Made by a program: the position numbers and the translations under genes
From: Sphingobium arseniciresistens
GTDB taxonomy: Bacteria; Pseudomonadota; Alphaproteobacteria; Sphingomonadales; Sphingomonadaceae
Direction of reading: 5' to 3'
Length of the DNA stretch: 64,000 nt
NCBI GenBank assembly: GCA_029167225.1
Contig: JARFNK010000015.1
Location: forward strand, 62,001 to 126,000
Shown here: one piece after another, positions 49,609-56,902 of the stretch
Position numbering within the stretch: the first letter of the stretch is position 1
Layout: the number at the start of each line of letters is the position of its first letter
The notes under the pieces: generated by a model
The model's database searches: none
The model's input: the letters and a program-made list of their open reading frames with translations, nothing else
Told to the model about the DNA's origin: nothing

Positions 49609-49947
49609 TCAGTAGCCAGCGGACGCAGAGGACTGGATGCCACCCACGATGCTGGCGGCACCGAAGAGGATGAAGCAGCCCAGGATCACGACCGCACCAT
49701 AGCGCCAGTTCATCCGGCCGGTCAGCATCATGAAGCCCACGGCTGCCACAGCGATCACTGCGGCGACGGTTGCCACCGTGCCGAGCAAAGTGCCTTGTAA
49801 CCACTGCAGGGCACCGATGATTGGGTCGGAACCTTCTGGGTCATCGAATCCGCTCCGAGCCCTCGCATTACTAAAACTCGTAAAAATAGAAAATAATGAT
49901 AATCGATTTATCATCTTCTTTATCGTGTAAAAATTAATCATTTTCAT
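49609..49947 (-). CDS. virB2: VirB2-type pilin with AT-rich, atypical leader
   Basis: This major pilin candidate has about 112 residues. The mature part (from about GSDPIIGALQWLQGTLLG) has two hydrophobic segments separated by GRMNWRYG and ends GGIQSSASAGY, as in VirB2/TrbC. The leader (MKMINFYTIKKMINRLSLF) is coded by very AT-rich DNA, continuous in style with the immunity-like gene upstream, whereas the mature part is GC-rich. The junction near 49850 therefore looks like a recombination breakpoint inside the signal peptide. The ATG at 49947 is one base beyond the upstream stop. Confidence 0.85.
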   Translation of the reverse strand: MKMINFYTIKKMINRLSLFSIFTSFSNARARSGFDDPEGSDPIIGALQWLQGTLLGTVATVAAVIAVAAVGFMMLTGRMNWRYGAVVILGCFILFGAASIVGGIQSSASAGY

Positions 49948-49948
49948 T

Positions 49949-50212
49949 TCATTCTGAAATTTTAATAATATCAATTATAGCGTTCGCTGTATCAATTGCA
50001 CGATTTTCGTCAAAATAACTCAGTCCCATATTTTCTTTAGATGCCCACTTAAGATATGAGAAAATTTCATCGTATCCTGAACCATTATTTATCATGCTAC
50101 ATAATTGTCGTGCATAACCGTTGTATTCATCGTCATCATCAGAAATTTTTTCAAGACCAATAGGATTCCATTTTTCCCAAAGTATTTTTACAATATCACT
50201 ATAATTTATCAT
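49949..50212 (-). CDS. Putative immunity protein for the RHS toxin (DUF1871-like)
   Basis: This small acidic 87-residue protein has no signal peptide. WEKWNPIGL, a DDDDEYNGYA stretch and a helical end resemble DUF1871-like proteins, which occur as immunity partners in polymorphic toxin systems; this rests on memory of the pattern only. The gene starts one base after the stop of the RHS toxin gene and is far richer in A/T than its neighbours, both typical of toxin-immunity cassettes. It should bind and block the toxin domain in the cytosol of the producer. The alternative is an unrelated small regulatory protein. Confidence 0.65.
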   Translation of the reverse strand: MINYSDIVKILWEKWNPIGLEKISDDDDEYNGYARQLCSMINNGSGYDEIFSYLKWASKENMGLSYFDENRAIDTANAIIDIIKISE

Positions 50213-50213
50213 A

Positions 50214-52883
50214 TTATTTTCCTGGCCTTACCGTTACCACTCGCCCGGTAGCGCTATCGACTACAACAGTGAGATTATTTGCAGAGCTATGAAAGGCGGT
50301 CGTTCCCGGGGTGTTTCCAGGGCTAGGTGTCCCATAGGCGATCGTATCTTGAACCGCTGTTGGAGGGACGCCCCGTCCTTGCATTCTATCAAATGCGTGC
50401 CCTGTAAATTCTCTCCCATCAATTTCACCGGGCTCGTTGGTGCCCGGCTTAATCTCAATTGGACCGCTTTTCCTCCCGACAGGCTCCGTCGAGCGCGCGT
50501 CTCTGGCTGGCGGCGCGACTGACTTTTTTTCATTGGGCCCTTGAGGGCCTCCGCTATCATTCTTCGAAGGCTTTCCGTTAGAATTTGACGCTTCGCCTTG
50601 CCCATCATCACCTTTATTGCTCATTATGGAAGCAATGGCGGTCTGTGCAGCGGCATATACGCGCATTGCTAATGTATCCAAAAATCCTTCAGATCGACAG
50701 GTCTCCGTCCCATTTCCATTATCTGTGCATGTGAACATCCCGGTTGGATCACTGCGGCTGAAGGGATCGTTTGCGACATATGCATATAAGTTTATTTGAT
50801 CCCCATACCCGATGGGATCGGTTTGCATGAACCGGCCAAGGGTTGGCGAGTACATCCGAGCCTTGTAATAATATAGACCGAGATCGGGCATCCATGCCTG
50901 CCCAGTATAAAGGAATCTCGCACCATTGGCACCTGTCAATGCGGCGCCATCGCTCGCCTGAGGAATCCCATAATCGTCGAACCGGAAAGTCCGCGCTAGA
51001 TACCCGGCGTAATCGAGTATCGCCGAGATCGACCCTTGCTGGTCAGCATGCAGGAGGCGGCGGCTGGAGTTCTGAACGGGCGCACCTTCATACCAGGCAA
51101 GTGGATCGTCAATTCCTTCGCTTGCCCCATGAGCATATCGGCGCAGCAATGCACCATTCGTGTCATATTCGGCGACCATCGCGTCGCTGTCGATGAGATA
51201 ACGGGTGGTGCCGGTCACAGTCCCCGCCGTCTCGAACAGTCGCCCACTCGGATCGTAGCGCAAGGTCGCCTGGAGCGCGCCAGTATATGCCAGTGCAGCG
51301 CAATCGCTGTTGGCCTGGCTGCGCTTCTCTATGAGCCGGTTCTCAACATCGTATTTATAGACGAAACTGCCGTCAGCAGTGAGATTGCCATTAGCGTCAT
51401 GACAGAAGGCAACGCCAGCCACCGTCACATATTGGTTCAGACCATTGGCCATATAATAGCGGGTGACGTCAGCATCCGCGCCATAGACATAGCTGTCGTT
51501 GGAGCGCGTTCGCGACGCAATCTGCGAAGCCGGGCTATAGCTCAGGCCGATCGTGAGATCGGCATTCGTACCGGCCGCATCGATCGTCACACTCGATAGG
51601 CGCGACAGATTGTCGAACCCATAGCTCTGACTACTGACGCCGGTCGATTGCCCGGTCCGCTCGCCCTTCGCATTGTAGGAGATGGAGGCCAGGGTAACAG
51701 CACCATTTTCCTTCACCGCACTGGAGCGATCCAGCCCGTCATATTCATAGCTGACATAATTGCCATCCGGATGGGTGACGCGTGTGCGATTGCCGTCCGC
51801 ATCCCATTGATAGCCCAGCGTCCATGCGCCGCCGCTCATATTGTTCGAGGATGATGCCGGACGCCCGGCATTGTCGAAGCTGGAGGTTAGCCCGAGCCCG
51901 CTGGTCGATCCAAAGCGGGCGTAAAGCTGGAGGCCGCGCAGGTCGTAGCCATAATAGACGTCAGCACTGGTCCCGCCGGGAATGTCCTTCACCGTCATCC
52001 GGTCGAGGGCATCATAGGAATAGCCAATGACCTGACCGTCCCGCTTGCGCAGGCTCGTGCGATTATCATTGGCATCATAGCCATATTCTTCATAATCGGC
52101 CATGTTGGCGACGCCCGCCGTCGTCTTTGATGGGAAGTACCAGCGGGTCATCCGGTCAAGACCGTCATAGGCATATTGCGCCAAGGCGCCGTTCGCGTCG
52201 GTCACCGTGGCAATCTGGCCGTTCGGCGTGAAGCTGTAAGTCACATAGTCCTGCTGCAACGCCGTCCCATAGGCCTTCTGAACCTTCTGAACCTTGCCGC
52301 CGGAATAAAAGGTGCGGGTGATACGATCCGGCCCGAAACTGCCCTGCGTACCGAGGGCGCAAGCGTCAGATGGCAATGCGGAGAAGGCTGCGCTGTTCAT
52401 GCGAACCGCCACACAATTCACCGTATTGTCGCCATTATAATTGGTCTGGGTCACCAACTGCGGCGCACCCGCTACAACCACGCTCTCCTTGGTCTTTCGA
52501 CCTGACAGATCATATTCGAACACCACCGAACGGAAGATCGTGAAGCCGGCCCAGTTCTGCGGAAGCACGGATTCTGATTGCCAATTTGCGAGTTCACCAT
52601 AATCGGTCTGCGTCAGCCTGCCATTGGCATCGTAGCTGTTTCGAACTGCGCCATATTTGATCGAGCCCGCGCCATCGGGATCCGGACTGATCGTCCCGAC
52701 CAGGTTGCGGGCCAGATCATAGCGATAGCCGGTGGTGAATGAAGAGGCACTGGCCTGTGCCTGAGCGTCACCGGAATGAACGGCGGTGCCGCCAGCGGCC
52801 AGGCCCAGCCAGGCCACGCCGTGGAGAATGCGCTTGCGCATGCCAAAGCGCGCGGAGGTTCGCGAGTTGCTGATGTTGATCAC
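50214..52883 (-). CDS. RHS/YD-repeat protein with C-terminal small RNase-like toxin domain
   Basis: This 889-residue protein has a signal-like N-terminus (RILHGVAWLGLAAGGTAV), many YD repeats (YDANGRL, YDGLDR, YDALDR and so on) and the RHS core end GRFMQTDPIGYGDQINLYAY followed by DPTGM at about residue 716. The last 173 residues differ: a short Cys-containing stretch, a Pro/Ser/Lys-rich linker, then a compact domain (about 825-889) with GHAFDRMQGRGVPPTAVQDT and VVVDSATGRVVTV. This resembles DUF4258-like BECR-fold RNase toxins (His plus Arg), a tentative assignment. It overlaps the upstream RHS gene by four bases and is followed by the immunity-like gene. Confidence 0.88.
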   Translation of the reverse strand: MINISNSRTSARFGMRKRILHGVAWLGLAAGGTAVHSGDAQAQASASSFTTGYRYDLARNLVGTISPDPDGAGSIKYGAVRNSYDANGRLTQTDYGELANWQSESVLPQNWAGFTIFRSVVFEYDLSGRKTKESVVVAGAPQLVTQTNYNGDNTVNCVAVRMNSAAFSALPSDACALGTQGSFGPDRITRTFYSGGKVQKVQKAYGTALQQDYVTYSFTPNGQIATVTDANGALAQYAYDGLDRMTRWYFPSKTTAGVANMADYEEYGYDANDNRTSLRKRDGQVIGYSYDALDRMTVKDIPGGTSADVYYGYDLRGLQLYARFGSTSGLGLTSSFDNAGRPASSSNNMSGGAWTLGYQWDADGNRTRVTHPDGNYVSYEYDGLDRSSAVKENGAVTLASISYNAKGERTGQSTGVSSQSYGFDNLSRLSSVTIDAAGTNADLTIGLSYSPASQIASRTRSNDSYVYGADADVTRYYMANGLNQYVTVAGVAFCHDANGNLTADGSFVYKYDVENRLIEKRSQANSDCAALAYTGALQATLRYDPSGRLFETAGTVTGTTRYLIDSDAMVAEYDTNGALLRRYAHGASEGIDDPLAWYEGAPVQNSSRRLLHADQQGSISAILDYAGYLARTFRFDDYGIPQASDGAALTGANGARFLYTGQAWMPDLGLYYYKARMYSPTLGRFMQTDPIGYGDQINLYAYVANDPFSRSDPTGMFTCTDNGNGTETCRSEGFLDTLAMRVYAAAQTAIASIMSNKGDDGQGEASNSNGKPSKNDSGGPQGPNEKKSVAPPARDARSTEPVGRKSGPIEIKPGTNEPGEIDGREFTGHAFDRMQGRGVPPTAVQDTIAYGTPSPGNTPGTTAFHSSANNLTVVVDSATGRVVTVRPGK

Positions 52884-54664
52884 GGGCAGCCTCCCAGGCC
52901 AGCACGCGGCTTGGTTTCGCTGATCTTGTTCCCCATCGCGTCATATCCATAGCAGGTTCGCAGGGCGAGGCCCGTCGCATCTTCGACCACGCCGCGCAGT
53001 TCAAGATTATTGGGGCCGCTGTTCGGCCCATAATCATAGGTGGTGACGACTTCATCGCCCGCGATCGCGCAGCCTGAACCCGACGCTGCTCCTGTCTTGC
53101 AGATGCTCTTCTGCGTCAGAACCCAGATAGGTGTCGCAGCCTGCGAATAGCCGCCGCCCGAATTTTTGATCCAGGCATAGCGTTGCGCATAGCTGTATCG
53201 CACCTGCGGGCGAACGCCATTCACGGCAGGTCCAGTCTCCGTCAGAACGCCACCATGGGCGCTGTCATAAGTGAAATCCGTCTGATTGCCCTTTGCGTCA
53301 ACCTGCGTGATGGGCTTCTTGCACAGCACATCCGCCGCATTGCACAGCGTTGGGTTGGAAAAAGTATTGGAGGCCGGGAAGGTCTGCGTCGCGACTTTGT
53401 CAGTTAGGCCAGAATTTGGCTTTGCCGTCTCTCGCCTCATCAATGCGTTGCCATTGGTATCATAGCTGAATTTTAGCTTATTTCCTTCAGGGAAGGTTAC
53501 CTCGACCGGTTTAAGGGCGCTAAATTTATAGTCCCTTGCCCCATTGACTGAGTCATCGATATGGGCGGCAACGCCATTTTCATAAGTGATGAAAGCTACC
53601 TTTGGACCATACATGGTTGCATAGCTCAGGATGATTTGCCCCGGCTGCGGCGCAGGATTGTCGCCACCATAAGCGGACATGTCATAATCATATGTATAGG
53701 TTTCACCTGTGGCTGTTGTTTGCACGGTGACCTGATCAGGCTTGATCAGAATTGATCCTCCAGGCTGAGGGCCGTAACTGTTCTGTAACTTGCAAGTACT
53801 GCTGTTGATGAGTGTGATGCAGGATATCAGCCCGCCGGTACGATTTACGCTTGTTGTACCGCCGCGCACGTCGATATATGACGAAATATCGTTGCTGGTG
53901 CCATTGCTCAGAAGATTAAATGCAACTTTCGTTGCTGACCCACTGCAAGTGGTGTTATCATCCACATAAATTTGACTAGTGTTAAACCCGCAAATCGATA
54001 CTTTCGAGTTCGATAAGTCGAACTGGTAAACTATTGCGTAACCTCGGTTGCTCTTTACAGTGCGAAGATGTGCTGACGAGTCATATGTGTAGTCAAGGCG
54101 ATGGCCATTAGCCTCGACCTTACTACTTAAGAGCTTGTTTTTGTCGAGGTAGCCCGTGTTAGGGAAAGAGGGGTGGTCAACGAACGTGTACACCTCGCCA
54201 GAGGCGTTAGTCAGAATATAGTTCGCCCCCGATTTCACAAGCTTCCACCCTTCCGTGCCCGGATCCCAAGGAAGATAGCTCAGTGTTCCAGACGCGCTCG
54301 TAACGGCAAAGCCGAGGCGGTTTTCGCCAATCATGAATTTTATCATCGTCATTTGGCCGCCGCCGGCTGTATTTTTATTTGTCCAATACATGTAACCGCG
54401 TAGATTGCTGCCAGCAGTTGTATCGGGAATGCTCCCCGTCCAATTGGATTGGACGACAAACGGTCCAATCGCGAAGTCGGTGTTTGTGTAGCGAAAACGC
54501 CCAGTCTGGAGATTTACTCCCAAAGGACTCATCGTTAGAAGTTCTGGGAAATCGTCCCGAAAGTCATCTGCCCTGGCAAGGCTCGGCAACATAATGCCGG
54601 CAAGCAGTGTAGTGCCGGCAAGAAAGGCGGCTTTCATCGGCCGAGCGAGCGGCTTCTTGTTCAT
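52880..54664 (-). CDS. RHS-family protein, N-terminal shell half, Sec-exported
   Basis: This protein of about 594 residues has a signal peptide (AAFLAGTTLLAGIMLPSLARA) and then a beta-rich body with SPLGVNLQTGRFRYT, LDYTYDSSAHLRTV and late YD-type repeats (YGYDAMGNKISE). It looks like the N-terminal half of a long RHS protein whose C-terminal half is the next gene. The junction is a clean ATGA overlap, and the second half has its own signal peptide, so this is a true gene split and not a frameshift. By analogy with TcB-TcC, the two chains may form one shell. ATG 54664 has GAGAG upstream; 54676 is an alternative. Confidence 0.82.
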   Translation of the reverse strand: MNKKPLARPMKAAFLAGTTLLAGIMLPSLARADDFRDDFPELLTMSPLGVNLQTGRFRYTNTDFAIGPFVVQSNWTGSIPDTTAGSNLRGYMYWTNKNTAGGGQMTMIKFMIGENRLGFAVTSASGTLSYLPWDPGTEGWKLVKSGANYILTNASGEVYTFVDHPSFPNTGYLDKNKLLSSKVEANGHRLDYTYDSSAHLRTVKSNRGYAIVYQFDLSNSKVSICGFNTSQIYVDDNTTCSGSATKVAFNLLSNGTSNDISSYIDVRGGTTSVNRTGGLISCITLINSSTCKLQNSYGPQPGGSILIKPDQVTVQTTATGETYTYDYDMSAYGGDNPAPQPGQIILSYATMYGPKVAFITYENGVAAHIDDSVNGARDYKFSALKPVEVTFPEGNKLKFSYDTNGNALMRRETAKPNSGLTDKVATQTFPASNTFSNPTLCNAADVLCKKPITQVDAKGNQTDFTYDSAHGGVLTETGPAVNGVRPQVRYSYAQRYAWIKNSGGGYSQAATPIWVLTQKSICKTGAASGSGCAIAGDEVVTTYDYGPNSGPNNLELRGVVEDATGLALRTCYGYDAMGNKISETKPRAGLGGCP

Positions 54665-54677
54665 CTTCTCTCTCATG

Positions 54678-55523
54678 TTAGCTGCAGCCAGTGCCGCTTG
54701 TGATGGTGATCGCGAGCGTTCCGGTTGCGGTCGCTCCCAGGCTGTCTTTTACCGTATAGGTGACCTGCGCGTTGCCGGTTGAGCCATAGGCTGTGAAGCC
54801 GATGCTGCTGGCATCAACCACGTAGGTGTCGCCCTTGGCTGTGGAAGTCACCGACACGACAGTGAGCGGATAATTGCCCTCAGGATCGGTGTCATTCGCC
54901 ACAACATTCTTGACCGCGCTCATGCACACTTTAACCGACATTGTGTCGGTGACTGCCATGGGTGGCTGATTTGGGCCAGAGTTGGCGTTGATTGTTCCTG
55001 CCGCTGATGCCGTTCCAAGGCCGCTTCCGCCACTAGGCGACGACAGCGTGAGGGAAAATTGTTCGGTGCCCTCCGCAAGCGTGTCCACGATCGTTGGCGC
55101 TGACACCGTCTTGACGGTTTCCCAGCCCTTGAACGTAAGCGTCCCGCTGGTCGCGGTATAATCACCGGGCGCAACAGCCGTGCCGTTCACCGTCGCATAA
55201 TTAACGGTGAGAGGCGCTGACCAGGGTGCCGACTTGGTAATGGTGAAGACAGAACTCTGGCCTTCATTCACCGCACCGGCGCTAGCAACCGAAAAGCTGA
55301 TATTGTTGGTTGGCGCGGCGCCGGGCGCGCCCTTGGAATAGCGCTTGCGGTTGCCCGCCTCATCGAATTCGGTTGACGTCTGCTTGCCATTCCTGGGACC
55401 TCCAGAATTGGAGGTCGCCACCAGTCGGCCAAGGGCGTCATAGCTAAAAGTTGTCGTTTCCGCTGCGTAAACGCTACCGCCCAGGCAAACGCCTGCCAAG
55501 ACTGCAAATCTTATCTTTGTCAT
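54678..55523 (-). CDS. Exported Calx-beta / Ig-like protein with a YD repeat
   Basis: This protein of about 281 residues starts with a signal peptide (IRFAVLAGVCLGGSVYA). It has one YD/RHS-type repeat (FSYDALGRLVATSNSGG ... EFDEAGNRKRYS), a Calx-beta domain (about 80-185: VNEGQSSVFTITKS, APGDYTATSGTLTF, DTLAEGTEQFSLTLSSPSGG), and a C-terminal Ig/cadherin-like domain (AVTDTMSVKV, VVANDTDPEGNYPLTVVSV, YTVKDSLGATATGTLAITI). Such folds serve adhesion or surface display. It leads the RHS gene group and may help assembly, surface anchoring or target contact. ATG 55523 follows a GTGGGGG stretch; a frame back to 55667 is not needed. Confidence 0.78.
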   Translation of the reverse strand: MTKIRFAVLAGVCLGGSVYAAETTTFSYDALGRLVATSNSGGPRNGKQTSTEFDEAGNRKRYSKGAPGAAPTNNISFSVASAGAVNEGQSSVFTITKSAPWSAPLTVNYATVNGTAVAPGDYTATSGTLTFKGWETVKTVSAPTIVDTLAEGTEQFSLTLSSPSGGSGLGTASAAGTINANSGPNQPPMAVTDTMSVKVCMSAVKNVVANDTDPEGNYPLTVVSVTSTAKGDTYVVDASSIGFTAYGSTGNAQVTYTVKDSLGATATGTLAITITSGTGCS

Positions 55524-55708
55524 GAAACCCCCACTTACTGCCAAATCAGCAGCAACAAGAGATTCTGGCAAGATATTTTTGCAGTCGTTTTCAATTATAT
55601 ATTGCAGAATATTTGCGTATTTTACGCAATATTTGAGAAGGGTGGCCTGGGTTGGAGGTTCAACCACGCCTCGGGCCTGAATAAGCTGAGAGCAGTTGTG
55701 CTGCGCGT
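55524..55708 (-). promoter_or_regulatory. AT-rich region with palindrome and -10-like box ahead of the RHS genes
   Basis: This gap before the Calx-beta gene holds TTGCGTA/TACGCAA arms at 55613-55619 and 55623-55629 (perfect, 3-base spacer) and a TATAAT on the minus strand (complement of 55594-55599), about 71 bases ahead of the start codon. No matching -35 was found. It is a plausible separate promoter and operator for the RHS-immunity-virB genes. Confidence 0.4.
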
Positions 55709-56047
55709 TTAGGACGAGGGCACCGATGCACCACCATAAGGGTCAAATCGCTCCGGAGGGCGCGGCGGCGGAGGCGATATTTCCACCTCTTGGTTCGGTG
55801 CGTTGACCTGCCCACTGCCACTTGCTGCCGTCGTCATCATCCCTGCAGCAATCATCGGTGCGCCAATGATGATAAAGCATCCAAGGAGCACGCGGACAGC
55901 AAAGCTGCGATCAATACGACCGCTAAGTGCAAATAGGCCGAGGATTGCGACCGCCATGATCATCACGCTCGTGCCAACGGCGCCAAGCAAAAGCCGCTCA
56001 CTCCACTGGACGGCCTCAACTATTCCATTATTGGTCAAATCGCTCAT
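55709..56047 (-). CDS. Second VirB2-like pilin with proline-rich tail
   Basis: This protein of about 112 residues shares the VirB2 pattern with the pilin at 49609: an xxAVQW lead, LLLGAVGTSVMIMAVAILGL, LSGRIDRSFAVRV, then LLGCFIIIGAPMIAAGMM. It has no evident cleavable leader and carries a C-terminal tail EVEISPPPPRPPERFDPYGG not found in the other copy. It may be a minor pilin, a cap, or the original pilin left behind when the RHS module entered. ATG 56047 is chosen over a TTG at 56080. It lies between the DUF6118-like gene and the RHS genes. Confidence 0.8.
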   Translation of the reverse strand: MSDLTNNGIVEAVQWSERLLLGAVGTSVMIMAVAILGLFALSGRIDRSFAVRVLLGCFIIIGAPMIAAGMMTTAASGSGQVNAPNQEVEISPPPPRPPERFDPYGGASVPSS

Positions 56048-56143
56048 TCCGCCGAACCCGATAAATCTCGATGGTATCAAAGTCAGCGAGACGGCCGAAT
56101 CATCGGTTGGCCTGTCCCAAAGCCTTTCTAACCGCCAATCGGC

Positions 56144-56890
56144 TTATTCGCGTAATTGCTCGGTATTGCGAATTAAAATAGTGCAGCGCACGGGACGGCT
56201 GGATTTTGCGGCGGTCTGCTCGCATTCACGCAAGGCTTCGCTATTCGCCTTGAGTATATCCATCCCCTCGACGATTGCCTGCCAAGCTCGCGGATTTCCG
56301 GTTTCTAGCAGTCTGGTTCCTGCCTCCCATAACGTTGGCTCGCCCATCGTTCTGCGCGCAACTCTTTCAGGCCAAAGCCAGCTTTTCGGTCCGATATTCG
56401 CCGCCCAGCCAGGATAGAGCAGCCAGAGCAACATAACGGCCACCGTCGCGCCGATCGCGCTGTAGGCCATATGCCATCTTTGCTCCCGCCGGGTTCGAAG
56501 GTGTCCGATCGCTCGCATCTGGTTTTCACGGGCATCATTGAGGAGCATACGCGCCTGCTCGATGTTGACCCGATCCGCCTCCCGCGCCTGCCGAGCCACC
56601 TGATCGATGCGATCCGCCATATTCTCCGGTGTGATCTGCAGCGCCGGCGCCTTGGCCATCTTTTGAGCCTGCGCCGCCAGCTCCACGAGATAGCTATTCA
56701 TCTTGGTGAGCGTGGGCGTGTAATCCGGTATCTCGATGCCCTGCTTTTCGATGGCAATATGCTCGAGCGCCCGTGTCATCAGCGCGATCCGGCCATCCAT
56801 CTCGGATATCCGCATTTCCAGCCTGGCGAAGGCTTCAGCCGCGAAATCGGGCTCGGGATCACCCGCATGTCCATGTTGATCCATATCCAT
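56144..56890 (-). CDS. DUF6118-like membrane protein of conjugative elements
   Basis: This 248-residue protein has a long helical N-terminal half (about 17-140, with likely coiled coil: FARLEMRISEMDGRIALMTR), one membrane segment (about 145-163, AIGATVAVMLLWLLYPG) and a C-terminal part with Trp-rich PKSWLWPERVARRTMGEP. Proteins of this form accompany TraA-type relaxase genes in sphingomonad plasmids as far as I recall; the function is unknown. It follows traA by 12 bases and is probably co-transcribed. Confidence 0.7.
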   Translation of the reverse strand: MDMDQHGHAGDPEPDFAAEAFARLEMRISEMDGRIALMTRALEHIAIEKQGIEIPDYTPTLTKMNSYLVELAAQAQKMAKAPALQITPENMADRIDQVARQAREADRVNIEQARMLLNDARENQMRAIGHLRTRREQRWHMAYSAIGATVAVMLLWLLYPGWAANIGPKSWLWPERVARRTMGEPTLWEAGTRLLETGNPRAWQAIVEGMDILKANSEALRECEQTAAKSSRPVRCTILIRNTEQLRE

Positions 56891-56902
56891 TCCTCCTGAG
56901 AG

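Noticed and set aside
52877-52886. Frameshift between two RHS halves
   Set aside because: The second half begins with its own ATG in an ATGA overlap and its own signal peptide, so a split gene is more likely than an error or a pseudogene.
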